Below are positions 10,385 to 21,356 of a stretch of DNA of 64,000 bases, piece by piece. The DNA is from Adiantum capillus-veneris. Its lineage: Eukaryota; Streptophyta; Polypodiopsida; Polypodiales; Pteridaceae. The position numbers and the translations under genes were made by a program. Every line of letters begins with the position of its first letter. Position 1 is the stretch's first letter. Below the pieces are notes generated by a model. The model was not told where the DNA came from and ran no database searches. It was given only the letters and a program-made list of their open reading frames with translations. Location: NCBI GenBank assembly GCA_014529385.2, contig CM043964.1, positions 2,024,997 to 2,088,996 of the forward strand, given 5' to 3'.

Positions 10385-12264
10385 CTACAACCCGAAAAGA
10401 GCCCACCATTCTCCTTGGGGATTTCAATATGGTAGAAACCATAGAAGACCGTTTTCTTCACCGAGGCAATTTAATCGCTAGAGCAGGGCTGCATGAATGG
10501 AACCAGCTGAAGGACCACCTTGATCTTTGGGATGTTGGATCTCCTAGAGAGTTCACATGGCAGAACTACTCAAAAGGCCTCAATGCTAGAAAAGCTAGAG
10601 TAGATAGATGCTACATAAGCACTTCTATAGCCAGAAGCTTCAATAGAATTAAAGCCAAACCCAGAATCACGTTTTGTATCTTGGACCACTATCCTCTAGT
10701 GATAACCCTGGATAATAAATGTAGGAAAATTAGGAACCATTGGTTTCACACGGACACCTCATTGTTTCAATTAGAAGAAGTACAGAGTAGCATTAAGGCA
10801 ATATGGGTGCAATCTTTTTCAAAGGGACTCACTCCATCTAAGGCATGGTCATTGGCAATAGCAAACACTCAAAAAACTCTTATAATGTTCAGGAAAAAAT
10901 TAAAACAAATCAGGAGGAAGCGCAAGGACAAACTTTGAAGTGAACTATGAGAGATGGAGTATAGCAAAAGCCCTAATTCTGACACTCAGGACAAGATAGC
11001 CACTCTAAGGTCACAACTTCGGGTCAAGGAGGACCTCACCCTCAAACATGTTGTAGTCTTCTTTAGAGAATGGTGGGTAGGCCAAGTAGATAAACCTACA
11101 AAAGAAATGTTTCAAAATCTAAGGAAGAAACACATGAGAGAGGCCATCGCATTCTTAAAGGGACCTAAGGGCAAGGCCTGTGACGAATGTGAAAATCTGG
11201 AAATAGTGAGGAAACACTTCTCTTTGCTATTAAGTCCTAAGGATCTACTGAATGAGGAGGTGAATGCAGCCCGTGAACAAATCAGACAATGCAGGACTAA
11301 GGTGATCCCCTCCCACATAACAGTCCAGCTTGATTCAGGCCTCACAATATGGGAAATTAAAAGGGCAATTGATTCCTTAAAGCCGAAGAAGACTCCTGGC
11401 ATAGATGGGCTCCTGGCTGAATTTTACCAGACCTTCAAGGAAGTGCTGGCTCCTATCCTCCTTAAAGTATGGGAGGAATCAGTCAAACATGGAGCCTTAC
11501 CAGTTCAACTCAATACGGGAGTCATTAAATTTCTATATAAGAAAGTGCCCAAAGAAATCATTTCAAACTGGAGACCACGCACCATGTTAAATTCACCCTA
11601 CAAAATCTTTGCCAAAGCCATAGCTCTTAGAATTTCCCCCGCTCTATCAGAGTGGCTGTGCACAGAGCAAGAAGGCTTCATCAAATGAAGGAGAATCATG
11701 GAAGCTATCATTGCAATGTGGGAGGGAATAGAACATGCCGAAGACTCATGCCAGGACTTCGTCTTTGTCAAAGTCAACTTCGACAAAGCCTATGACAGAT
11801 TGGAGTGGATGTTCATCCTCGACTATCTGACCATGATGGGGTTCGGACCTGGTATGATCACGTTTGTAAAGACTCTTTAGGGGAATGCTCAGGAAAGAGT
11901 AGCACTCAACAATGGCATCTCAGAGCCATTCCCTCTCAATCACTCGGTTCGGCAAGGATGCCCCCTTGCCCCCGTACTCTTTGCCAGCTCGGCAGACTCT
12001 CTCAATTGGCCGGTCAAAGCCAAAATGCAGGAAGGGACTCTCAAAGGAATATTGTTACGAGATGGCAGACAACAATGCCTATCTCAACTCGCTGATGACA
12101 CCAATGGCCTTCTCAACAATGACGAACAATCACTTCAATGCTTCTAGAACTGTCTGAAGACATTCTACGTAGCATAGGGATCTCGGATCAACCATTCCAA
12201 GACTGGAATCAGAGCTTCCCTCTCTCCACTCCCAAGGTGGATTGCAGAGCAAGGTTGCACAATT
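10385..12264 (+). pseudogene. LINE ORF2, endonuclease C-terminus and reverse transcriptase
   Basis: It continues the frame cut at 3034. Endonuclease motifs are LLGDFNMVE (about 10411), RVDRCYIS (about 10600) and LDHYPLVI (about 10681; the usual SDHxP has Leu for Ser). Reverse transcriptase follows in the same frame past TGA 10936: KKTPGIDGLLAEFYQ, NWRPRTMLNSPYK, FVKVNFDKAYDRLEW and HSVRQGCPLAPVLF. The active site is LADDT at 12088-12102 (usual F/Y-A-D-D). Stops at 11686 (TGA), 11878 (TAG) and 12148 (TAG) kill it. Template-primed reverse transcription at the nick was its role. Confidence 0.9.
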
Positions 12265-12968
12265 CTTCAAGACGGGGTCATCTTCAGACTCTTAGGTATC
12301 CCTTTTGGATTTAGGGTATCCATGGCACAGAGGTGGCAATGGGTACTAGAGCGTTTTTCCTCCAAACTAAACCGCTCGAAGGGTTTCCAGGACAATATTG
12401 CACGGCATACACTGGTCATCAAGCACTTTATCTCATGCTACGTCTTGTTTTTTCTCTCTTGTTGGAGACCCCCCGACTCCCAACTGAAAGACATAACCAG
12501 GGCTTGTAGAAACTTCCTTTGGTCAGGAGATCCTATGAGGAAAGGCCTAGCCAAGGTCAGTTGGGAAGTATGCTGCCTCCCCAAGACACAAGGGGAACTT
12601 GGAATTCCCAACTTGCCTTCAAGACGGGGTCATCTTCAGACTCTTAGGTATCCCTTTTGGATTTAGGGTATCCATGGCACAGAGGTGGCAATGGGTACTA
12701 GAGCGTTTTTCCTCCAAACTAAACCGCTCGAAGGGTTTCCAGGACAATATTGCACGGCATACACTGGTCATCAAGCACTTTATCTCATGCTACGTCTTGT
12801 TTTTTCTCTCTTGTTGGAGACCCCCCGACTCCCAACTGAAAGACATAACCAGGGCTTGTAGAAACTTCCTTTGGTCAGGAGATCCTATGAGGAAAGGCCT
12901 AGCTTAGGTCAGTTGGGAAGTATGCTGCCTCCCCAAGACACAAGGGGAACTTGGAATTCCCAACTTGA
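12265..12968 (+). repeat. 352-bp tandem duplication inside LINE ORF2
   Basis: 12265-12616 and 12617-12968 are a head-to-tail duplication, nearly identical. The one clear difference is GCCAAGG versus GCTTAGG near 12553 and 12905, which creates a stop in the second copy. The unit encodes part of the region between reverse transcriptase and the zinc tail (LLGIPFGFRVSMAQRW, then CRNFLWSG). Because 352 is not a multiple of 3 the duplication also shifts the frame. It could be a real local duplication or an assembly artefact. Confidence 0.88.
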
Positions 12969-14000
12969 GTAAATGGGCGGACAAACTTGCAGTTAAACTC
13001 ATCCTCAGAGCTTTGGAAAATCCTAAAGAGGAGTGGGCCTCATTGTTGTTCAGGAGCATCAACAAATTCAAAATCAAAGGAAGCAATGGGATGCTCCCTC
13101 TTCCATGGATTTCAATCTTCTTTGGACCTATCGAGATAACTCCCATTGGCTCCCCCCTCCTTAAATCGTTGTGGGGAGCTTGGAACAGATGTAGAGATCA
13201 CTTAAGAGTGAATTGGGACTCCAAGAACTGCCTTAACCTAAGAGTCCATGAATCTATATGGTGGTCAATGCCTCCGATTCCCCCCCTCAATCAGATACAG
13301 ATTAGGATAGACAAGCGCATTCACAACAAATGCCTCGCAACGTGGAGAAATCTATGGCACAAGTTCGAGCACAGGTGGCTCTCCCTAACCTAGCTCACAA
13401 GTCAATACAACCTACAACCTTGGGAAATATCATTGATTGAAAGCAGGAAGTCCCTCTTCCCAAAAGAGCTAGAGTGGACTCTCTCAAGCGACCTTGACCC
13501 CTCCTCCAAGGCTTTTTATTGGTCAAGTGGAAGTGCTCTGCCTAACCCCCCCACTCTAGCCCCAAAACTATTGGAACCACTTCACACTTCACTCAACAGA
13601 AAATGGAAAACTACACTAGATCGCTGGCAATGGGCATTCAAATTTTAGGCAATTTGGAATAGAGAAATCCCAGTTAAACATTCCATTCTACTTTGGTTAA
13701 TCATGCACAAAGCAGTTTGGACTGGTCATAGAATGAGCACTGCAAGGTTAGGAATTGGGCTCTGCATGTGATACAACAGTGTTGAGGAGAGCATCCCTCA
13801 TCTATTCATGAACTGCCCTAAAAGTATAGAGATTCTGTCACCTCTGAATGATGGGCTAGGATGCACGTTAAATTGGAAACAACTACCGTTAGGGGATTCA
13901 GTGTCGTTATTTTCAGTGGTTTGGAATAGAATAAGAGCGGAATTTTTCTGGATCATTTGGTCTGACCGAAATGACAAGGTTGTTTAACATAGCTTACCAG
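12969..14000 (+). pseudogene. LINE ORF2 C-terminus with zf-RVT-like region
   Basis: The frame from 12965 (KWADKLAVKLILRAL to HRWLSLT) ends at 13393 and continues in phase from 13433. The zf-RVT signature appears across TAG 13646: WNREIPVKHSILLWLIMHK, then TGHRM, then EESIPHLFMNCP at about 13650-13825. This is the usual C-terminus of plant LINE reverse transcriptases. The first Cys pair is mostly lost. Confidence 0.8.
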
Positions 14001-14419
14001 ACTAAAAGTCTGAGAGAACTTTTTCAGTGCTTTTCCCTACAGGTGAATCAGCTAAAGCTTGATCAATGTTGAGTGTATGAAGCCAGCTTCAAGGTACTCA
14101 CGGACTGTATGAGCTACTACAACAGTGCCAACATCAACAAACAGCAATAGGTGCTTCTCGATGCTCCTATACACACCTGTACAGAGGATGTTGGACGAAT
14201 GCAGAGCAGATGTTGAAAGACTAAGAAGGCTACATAGCAATGGAATCCGGCTAGTTGACTGTCTGCATGATTTTCTGAAAAATTTGACAGCGTAGAAAGG
14301 GATTTTGAACACCAAGTTTGTTTTGTAACTATTGACCGAACAATACCTTTTGCGGTAGCTTTTTGTAATTACGCTCCTTTAATATAAACCTGCTCTCGCC
14401 CTTTATGGGAAAAAAAAAG
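14001..14419 (+). other. LINE 3' UTR and A tail
   Basis: Ends with TTTTTGTAATTACGCTCC, then ATATAAACC, then TTTATGGGAAAAAAAA, a layout typical of plant LINE 3' ends. The A run is only about 9 bases. No gene seen. Confidence 0.65.
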
Positions 14420-14651
14420 TTTTGTTCCTCTAGCTCCAAATAGAGTACATTTGTAGCAATGAATATGTTTTTTTAACCATTCACGACATAATTTGTTTAC
14501 TTGACTCAAACTATGGACATGGGAAAGGCAGGCGATGGTCTAGCTAGCGAAGGATCAGCGATAACGGTTGGAGAATGGAAGACATTCGTTGCAACTGCGA
14601 GTGGGCTATGAGGAGCCGGAGTGCAAGAGCAGGTGTGCAAGTTCAAAGCTG

Positions 14652-15350
14652 ATGGCGGAGCTGCGCGTGGCGCTGCGTGCGACTCTCAACAATCCTGACT
14701 GCAGCGACCTGCAGCTCTTCTGCGATGACGGCGTTGTGTGTGCATGCACGCTTCGATCCCTGCTCAGCACTCGCTCCAGCTTCTTCCGCGCTTTGCTCTC
14801 CAATGGCATGGCAGAAACGCAGCAAGGCTCCGTCCAGCTTCGTTTCATCCCTTCTCCTATTCTGCTTCCCGTCCTGGAGTTCATCTACACAGGCGCCATC
14901 GCCGGCAGTACCTCGCTCGACCTCCCCACCGCCTTCTCCCTCCTGCATGCCGCTCACTTCCTCTGCATCGGCGATCTGCAGGATGTCCTGCGCAGGACCC
15001 TTGTTGACACCCTGCGCTCGCTGCAAGGCTCGCCTCCCATTCTCGCTCAAATTCTCACCCATTTAAGCGCCTTGCAGCCTGCCGTCCTCGAAGTCTTCGG
15101 CGAGGATCTGATGTCCCTCTGCCGCTATTGCTGCACGGCGTCCAAACCCGCTGCTTTCCTGCAGCTTGTTTCCCCACAAGCAGCCTCCATACTCTTGGAG
15201 TCAGTCCCTGATTATATGCCCAACCCGTCTCTTCTTCAACTTGGGCCGTCGTCGTTGTCAATCATGTCCAGCTACGAATGGTTTCGAACCCTTTTATGTC
15301 AATCATGTCCAGCTACGAATGTTCATAAATATGTGGCCATACGTTTTTAA
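14652..15350 (+). CDS. BTB/POZ-domain protein (single exon or first exon)
   Basis: The first in-frame ATG is at 14652, giving 232 residues; the frame is open upstream to about 14568 without an ATG. Residues 13-90 form a BTB/POZ fold: CSDLQLFCDDGVVCACTLR, then SFFRALLSNGMAETQQ, then LPVLEFIYTGAIAG. BACK-like helices follow (AFSLLHAAHFLCIGDLQDVL). BTB proteins dimerise and often serve as substrate adaptors of CUL3 ubiquitin ligases; whether this one does is unknown. The region is GC-rich with codon use unlike the surroundings, which suggests a real host exon. The C-terminus is altered by a 41-bp partial tandem duplication (25-bp repeats at 15256-15280 and 15297-15321). GGTTTCG at 15280 could instead be a splice donor. 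Confidence 0.65.
   Translation: MAELRVALRATLNNPDCSDLQLFCDDGVVCACTLRSLLSTRSSFFRALLSNGMAETQQGSVQLRFIPSPILLPVLEFIYTGAIAGSTSLDLPTAFSLLHAAHFLCIGDLQDVLRRTLVDTLRSLQGSPPILAQILTHLSALQPAVLEVFGEDLMSLCRYCCTASKPAAFLQLVSPQAASILLESVPDYMPNPSLLQLGPSSLSIMSSYEWFRTLLCQSCPATNVHKYVAIRF
15256..15321 (+). repeat. short direct duplication at the BTB 3' end
   Basis: TGTCAATCATGTCCAGCTAC and the next 5 bases occur at 15256 and again at 15297, a 41-bp period. It changes the last 25 residues of the BTB frame. Confidence 0.85.
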
Positions 15351-16777
15351 TCCTTTTATTGCACATTAAGAAGTGCCAAAATTTTCCTAGTTCATGATCA
15401 AATTCTTGTGATTTACCGCTGTAATTTGTTAGAAAAAGTACTTTTAATGTGTGAGGAGAGTAGTAGACCGTATCTCAGCCATGATTTAAGGGGAGAACAA
15501 AAAGATTATTGTCTTGGACATAGCTAGCTTAACTCCTTCATAGCGTCTAGTTTCGAGTTCATCACATGGTATGCCCTATCATGCTATATACTATTTGAAA
15601 GATCTTGATGAGTAGAATCTAAAAAGATAGCCTCTACAGAATCTAAACATAGTTTGGAAATAATTTCACCATACGCTTTATTTTTTTTAGGACCTGACTA
15701 AATAACTTAGTTGTTGTACCACCTTATCATTATTTTACCCAACTAGGCGTTTCAAGAGCTATCTACACATGTTTTGATGCACTTGAAATGTTTAATTGCT
15801 TATCTTGTAATAAAGATTCTTGGACTCGTACATGATTGTACCATTAATGGACCATAGGTTTGCTAAATAACGGCTATCGATTTTAAAAGAGGACTCCGTG
15901 CTTTCATGCTATGAATGAGAATCATATCCTTAGTAGGTTTTGAAACCTTTTTCCTATAATGCCAAAAGAAAGAGTCTTGAAACCGCCAGATTACAAACCT
16001 TAAAGAAAGAATCAACAGGCTTGTCATCGTGTGCCTCTCATTTGAGTAGTCACCTTGTCAATGGCAGATTGATATTATAGTGGCTACCTCTAGTTTGGTG
16101 ACATCCTTTCTAAAGTATGGTTCTCCTCCCCTCCCTCTATGAGTTTCGAAGTTCTTTCTTACCTATCATGGTAGTTCTTCTCTTTTCTTAAAACTAATTT
16201 CTTTTTAACATTTCATATCACACTATATTTTCTTTCTCTTGCTCCCACCTTCTATCCACCCAATTTTCTTTATTAGTATGGCAGGACTTACCCTTTATCT
16301 ATATATATTTACTCGTATAGTATTTCTTGTCATTCATTCCATTCTACCCTCTATAGAAGTTTCCCCTTCAAAAATAGCAATTTTTTGTTCTAGATATCTA
16401 CGATTGAAATCTGAAAACACATTAAAAACAATGAATACATTCAATAGATGTCCTATCAAAAATATTATTGAAAGGGAATGTGTGCAATTCCACACTGTAA
16501 TTTGAGGATACAAAGGAAGAAAAAATTGCAAGTGACAATGACTATGTTGGGGTGTGTGAGATATTTACACCACCAATGTGGAAACCCTCTCTACTTTGGA
16601 AGCCTAAATCTCACATCATCACTTATGTCACTAGATGCTTTCTCTCTATTTCTACAAAAGAAGACCAATCTAACACTTTTTATCCAAGCATTTTCCTACC
16701 ATTTGAACCCATTTTTTGCTCATCTTTTTCATTTAGTTAGATCAATTTAATTTACATTCTTATACTTTCATTATTGT

Positions 16778-16780
<3 letters not shown>
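15351..16780. other. AT-rich non-coding stretch
   Basis: No gene, LTR or TIR recognised. Only short chance frames are present. Confidence 0.5.

Positions 16781-16863
<83 letters not shown>
16781..16863. repeat. compound microsatellite (TC)n(AC)n
   Basis: About 54 bp of TC followed by about 29 bp of AC, ending exactly before the start of duplicated segment A. Confidence 0.95.
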
Positions 16864-16864
<1 letters not shown>

Positions 16865-16865
16865 C

Positions 16866-17741
16866 TGTTGTGTTTAATAGATGAACCTCATCATGAATGA
16901 CTAACTAGCATTTTTGCCATAGCCAGTTCATTTCATGTGGTATCAGAGGCGATGGTTCATAGCTCAACCTAATTAATTCCTCTATTATATCATCAATTAG
17001 TAACATAGTTTTTGCATTTAGTCTCTTTGCATTTTCATTGTTAGATTACTAATAAATTCCTATATATTAGGAAATTTCGGAGGTCATTTGGAGGGCCTTC
17101 TAAGAAAATGTATTTTTCGCACTCTCTCTCTAGAAAATATGGCAAATAATAGAGGTGGGCCTTTCATGGTAAAAGTTCAAAAAGTGTACTTAAAGTAGAT
17201 TCTTTACTCTTCTGAACATTCGTTCGTAATGATTGAGGGATAATGTTCTTTTCAGTTGCATTGAATGAATCTCCCCACACTCCCTTTTGTGGTAATTTTG
17301 CAGGTATAACGGGTGTTGAGGTGTGCCAAGATATTTAGTAGTGTTTAGCTCTTAATAATGTATGGTTTTTTCGGGTTTGGTCGATAGAACTTGGAGCCCG
17401 GGAAAGGCTTGTTTTCCTATGTTGGAGCCAGATACGTTCGAGAAGCATGGCTAAAGGTGAAGTCAAGGATCTGAAGAACCATTGTATCATAGTGAAGGAC
17501 CAGATTTGGTTAAAACTCCATTTGGATACTAGGGGACTTGAGACCCCGAGGAATTGGCAAGACAAAAATGAGATCTCTAGCGGGCCAAGAGCCACTTTTC
17601 GACCTTGAGTAAATTTAAAGCTCTTGTGGCATGTATGAAGATAGAGTGTTGTTGGGATGCCGAATGGAAACCAGAGTCAGTTCCCTTTTTTGCGCATAAG
17701 CTCACAGAATGGGCATGTATTAGGGCTGAGAGAGACCCATT
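16866..17741 (+). repeat. duplicated segment, copy A (unknown LTR-type element, 5' part)
   Basis: 876 bp nearly identical to 20482-21356 with about 5 differences. It starts TGTTGTGTTTAATAG. About 72 bp in, at 16938, it contains TGGTATCAGAGG, the shape of a Met-tRNA primer site. The first 70 bp (TG...TTTCA) may therefore be a very short or truncated LTR. The coding-like parts near 17375-17740 match no family I know. It is cut at 17741, where the CATCATGG repeats begin. Confidence 0.8.
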
Positions 17742-18110
17742 GATATCATGGTATCAACGAAACAACATCATGGCATCACTGAGAATAGCCATGGTATCAA
17801 CGAAACAACATCATGGTATCACCGAGAATAACCATGGTATCAACGAAACAAAATCATGGTATCACCGAGAATAACCATGGTATCAACGACACATCATCAT
17901 GGTATCAACAAAAATCACCATAGAATATTCAACGAAATATCATCATGGAATCACCGAGAATTACCATAGTATCAACGAAATATCATCATGGCATCACTGA
18001 GAATAACCATGATATCAATGAAATATCATCATGGTATCAACGAAAATCACCATGACCAAAGTACTAACAAAACATCATCATGGTACCATCAAAATCACTA
18101 TGGTATCGCG
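17741..18110. repeat. about 42-bp tandem repeats (CATCATGG / ACCATGG type)
   Basis: Roughly eight imperfect units alternate CATCATGGTATCACCGAG and AACCATGGTATCAACGAAA. The same vocabulary (CATCATGG, ACCATGG) recurs inside the short-LTR element at 22.83-23.15 kb. This supports assigning this array to a second, truncated member of that family on the minus strand. Confidence 0.85.
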
Positions 18111-18404
18111 ACGAGAAATTATCAATAAAACCACGTAAACTATATCTCTAAAAGAATAATTATACGAAAATCAATGAATGAGTATATCATATAACAAAAG
18201 ATCATGTACCAACAGCAGCTCGATAGAATTTGGACGATCATCAACGGCTCGACTGAATCGGAACGATATGTAACTGGCTTCTGCAGCAAAATTACGTCAG
18301 TAACAACTATATGATTGATGAAGAAAAAATATAATTGAGAAGTTTTCAATTATGAGAAAAATCAAAAGCCAAAAGTAAAATTTTTCTTTTCAAACATATT
18401 CGCA

Positions 18405-19400
18405 GTCTCGTACGATAACCCAAATCGGTGCAGAATTTAAAGAAACTTTCTTCTCCAAAGTTATAGACCACATCGATTCTGATGGCTCAAGCGAATAGTT
18501 TCTCATCGATTCCGATGCCTGCAGCGGCTAGTTTTTGCAAAATCGTTTTCAATTAGCAGAAAAATAAAAAACATAAAACGAAACTTGCTTTTCAGGTATG
18601 TATGCCGTCCGCGAACGATAACTCAAAATCGGTTGAAGAATTTGAAAAAAAACTTTCTGTTGCAAAGTTGTAGACCACATCGATTGTGGTCCCTTATGTA
18701 GGTAGTTTCTGCAAAATTGTTTTCAATTAGCAGAAAAATAAAACACGTAAAACAAAACTTGCTTTTCAGACATGTACGCAGTCCGCGAACGATAACTCAA
18801 AATCAGTGCATAATTTGAAAAAACTTTCTTCTGCAAAGTTGTAGACCATATTGATTCTGGTCCCTTCAACGGGTAGTTTTTGCAAAATCGTTTTCAATTA
18901 GAATAAAAATAAAAAACATAAAACAAAACTTGCTTTTCGGACATGTAAGCAGTCTGCGAACGATAACTCAAAATCAATGCAGAATTTGAAAAAACTTTCT
19001 TCTGCAAAGTTGTAGACCACATCGATTCCAGTCCCTCCCTCTTGCGAATAGTTTCTACAAAATCGTTTTCAATTAGCAAAAAAATCAAAACCGAAAAGCG
19101 AAAGTTGCTTTTCAGGTATGTACGTAGTCCGCGAACGATAACTCAAAATTGGTGCAGAATTTGAAAAAACTTCCTTTTACAATGTTTTTGACCACATCGA
19201 TTCCCGTCTCTTTCAAGGGTAGTTTCTACAAAATCGTTTTCAATTAGCAGAAAAATCAAAAACAAAAAGCGGAAGTTGCTTTTCAGATATGTACGCTGTC
19301 CGCGAACAATAACTCAAAAATTGGTGCAGAATTTGAAAAAACATCCTTCTGCAAAGTTGTGGGTAGTTTCTACAAAATCGGTTTTGATGAGGAGAAAAAT
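18405..19400. repeat. six imperfect tandem repeats of about 171-175 bp
   Basis: The landmark GTCCGCGAACGATAACTC recurs at about 18409 (degenerate), 18611, 18785, 18956, 19131 and 19302. Spacings are 202, 174, 171, 175 and 171. Each unit also carries TGCAAAGTTGTAGACCACAT and AAAATCGTTTTCAATTAG. The array lies just inside the short LTR at 19432 and so occupies the 5' untranslated interior of that minus-strand element. Confidence 0.88.
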
Positions 19401-19431
19401 CAAAAAACAAAAACATACTGCTCTGATACCA

Positions 19432-19571
19432 TGTTGAGAGAAAGAGAGATCACAGAAATAGAACCCCAAAGTTTGTAGAATACACACATGAGATGATGTC
19501 TATATAGAGGGGACCTGGGTGCCATATATAGAGAAGCCATATATTGAGTAGCTTCACATATAAGCTCAACA
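19432..19571 (-). mobile_element. short LTR (5' LTR, minus-strand copia-type element) with primer site
   Basis: 140 bp from TGTTGAG to CTCAACA (inverted ends), with TATATAGAGGGGACC in common with the LTRs at 22116 and 25280. Immediately left, 19420-19431 reads GCTCTGATACCA, the reverse complement of the Met-tRNA primer site. The element therefore runs leftwards through the two arrays. No matching 3' LTR is seen to the left; the element is truncated at 17741. Confidence 0.8.
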
Positions 19572-19590
19572 TATTTTAGGGAAAAATAGA

Positions 19591-20031
19591 ATGGATGAGT
19601 ACCCAATACTCAATCAATTCTGCTATACTACAAAAGAATTACATGAGGAGTATGGTTTGAGTATAGAAGGAAAGGTTGATAAGGACTTATCTGATTATGA
19701 TCTGCGATATGATCAATGTCTTACTTTTTTCCAATATCGGTATCAGAAGAATGCAAAGGTCTACCTTCACCATTTGCAGCCTTCTTTCATTGATGATTGC
19801 AAACTTCTTTTTCATAAGGTGTACCAGGACCCCCCATCATGTGGGGAGATTACTACCATAGCTAAGTTTGCTAGGTACTATGCTTTTGAGAAATGTCAAG
19901 CTGCTAAAAATGACCCACCAAGACATAAAATTGCATGGGCAAGGTTTGGGGAGAGTGTGTTTGGCATGTGCAGTAGTAAGCCTAGAGGATTGGAGAGGAA
20001 GGTGGAAAATTGGAAGAGGGCTAGTGGATAA
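19591..20031 (+). CDS. unrecognised frame of 146 codons
   Basis: I do not recognise this protein. The frame encodes MDEYPILNQFCYTTKELHEEY and then DQCLTFFQYRYQKNAKVYL. It is a soluble, mixed-charge sequence with several Cys and no obvious membrane segment. Codon use and the absence of simple repeats make it look like real coding sequence, probably one exon of a decayed transposon gene. It lies directly right of the short LTR and left of the coiled-coil exon at 20190, in the same orientation, so both may belong to one older element. Confidence 0.35.
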   Translation: MDEYPILNQFCYTTKELHEEYGLSIEGKVDKDLSDYDLRYDQCLTFFQYRYQKNAKVYLHHLQPSFIDDCKLLFHKVYQDPPSCGEITTIAKFARYYAFEKCQAAKNDPPRHKIAWARFGESVFGMCSSKPRGLERKVENWKRASG

Positions 20032-20189
20032 TTTCATGCTGGTCTATTAGGGTCCAACAAGAAGAGGCAGTACACACAGGGTGCCAACAATATTTCTAAT
20101 ATTGAAGAGGACAAAGTTTTGCAATTTGAAACAGTGGCAGTAGATTACATTTTTTATTTGCCATTGTTCATAGAGTTTCGACAAGCTCC

Positions 20190-20469
20190 ATGCAGAAGTT
20201 GAACAGGTTATCTGAGCTGAGGGCAATTCTCCAACGAAAGAAAGAGAGTTTACTAAGGTTTGAGGGCCTGAATGCTGTCACAAAGAAAATTAAGGAGGAT
20301 ATTCTTTTGTTCCAGCAACGCCTCCATGAACTACATCGACATGTTCCTTGTGATGTTGATGAGATAAAATATGTGGAAACTAATATAAATGCATCAAAAC
20401 ACATGCTACATCGACTCGAAGGCACTACGGAGATGAAGAATCTTGCTCTACAAATGGAAATTGAACAGG
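20190..20469 (+). CDS. coiled-coil exon fragment
   Basis: About 92 codons from QKLNRLSELRAILQRKKESLL to TEMKNLALQMEIEQ. It is rich in Leu, Glu, Lys and Arg with heptad spacing, hence probable coiled coil. It ends at GAACAG followed by GTATTT, a plausible splice donor, 12 bp before duplicated segment B. Function unknown. It may continue the 19591 frame as a later exon of the same lost gene. Confidence 0.35.
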
Positions 20470-20481
20470 TATTTTTATATA

Positions 20482-21356
20482 TGTTGTGTTTAATAGATGA
20501 ACCTCATCATGAATGACTAACTAGCATTTTTTCCATAGCCAGTTCATTTCATGTGGTATCAGAGGCGATGGTTCATAGCTCAACCTAATTAATTCCTCTA
20601 TTATATCATCAATTAGTAACATAGTTTTTGCATTTAGTCTCTTTGCATTTTCATTGTTAGATTACTAATAAATTCCTATATATTAGGAAATTTCGGAGGT
20701 CATTTGGAGGGCCTTCTAAGAAAATGTATTTTTCGCACTCTCTCTCTAGAAAATATGGCAAATAATAGAGGTGGGCCTTTCATGGTAAAAGTTCAAAAAG
20801 TGTACTTAAAGTAGATTCTTTACTCTTCTGAACATTCGTTCGTAATGATTGAGGGATAATGTTCTTTTCAGTTGCATTGAATGAATCTCCCCACACTCCC
20901 TTTTGTGGTAATTTTGCAGGTATAACGGGTGTTGAGGTGTGCCAAGATATTTAGTAGTGTTTAGCTCTTAATAATGTATGGTTTTTTCGGGTTTGGTCGA
21001 TAGAACTTGGAGCCCGGGAAGGCTTGTTTTCCTATGTTGGAGCCAGATACGTTCGAGAAGCATGGCTAAAGGTGAAGTCAAGGATCTGAAGAACCATTGT
21101 ATCATAGTGAAGGACCAGATTTGGTTAAAACTCCATTTGGATACTAGGGGACTTGAGACCCTGAGGAATTGGCAAGACAAAAATGAGATCTCTAGCGGGC
21201 CAAGAGCCACTTTTCGACCTTGAGTAAATTTAAAGCTCTTGTGGCATGTATGAAGATAGAGTGTTGTCGGGATGCCGAATGGAAACCAGAGTCAGTTCCC
21301 TTTTTTGCGCATAAGCTCACAGAATGGGCATGTATTAGGGCTGAGAGAGACCCATC
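20482..21356 (+). repeat. duplicated segment, copy B
   Basis: About 99% identical to 16866-17741. The differences seen are G/T in the CATTTTT(G/T)CCATAG stretch, a missing A in CCCGGGAA, and C/T changes near 21162, 21269 and 21355. Unlike copy A it continues to the right without a break and is probably the more complete copy. Confidence 0.9.

Larger units (their letters stand above)
1035..14419 (+). mobile_element. non-LTR retrotransposon (plant LINE), full-length but decayed, split by a gypsy insertion
   Basis: The order is a 5' leader, ORF1 with a DUF4283-like segment and CCHC-like knuckle, and ORF2 with AP-endonuclease, reverse transcriptase and zf-RVT-like tail. A 3' UTR then ends in ATGGGAAAAAAAA. 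A 10-bp duplication (1025-1034 and 14420-14429) brackets it. Without the nested LTR element (3035-10384 including one duplication) the LINE is about 6.0 kb, usual for plant L1-type elements. Several in-frame stops and at least one frame change make it non-functional. The element inserted about 230 bp upstream of the BTB frame ATG. Confidence 0.85.

Noticed and set aside
14606-15062. Minus-strand and other-frame long frames over the BTB region
   Set aside because: They mirror the GC-rich BTB reading frame and have no domain of their own.
18405-19400. CRISPR-like array
   Set aside because: Units of about 173 bp without unique spacers, next to an LTR; this is tandem repeat DNA in a eukaryotic element.
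16866-21356. Copies A and B as the two LTRs of one element
   Set aside because: The primer-like site lies inside the repeat, copy B continues past the homology, and no target duplication is seen.
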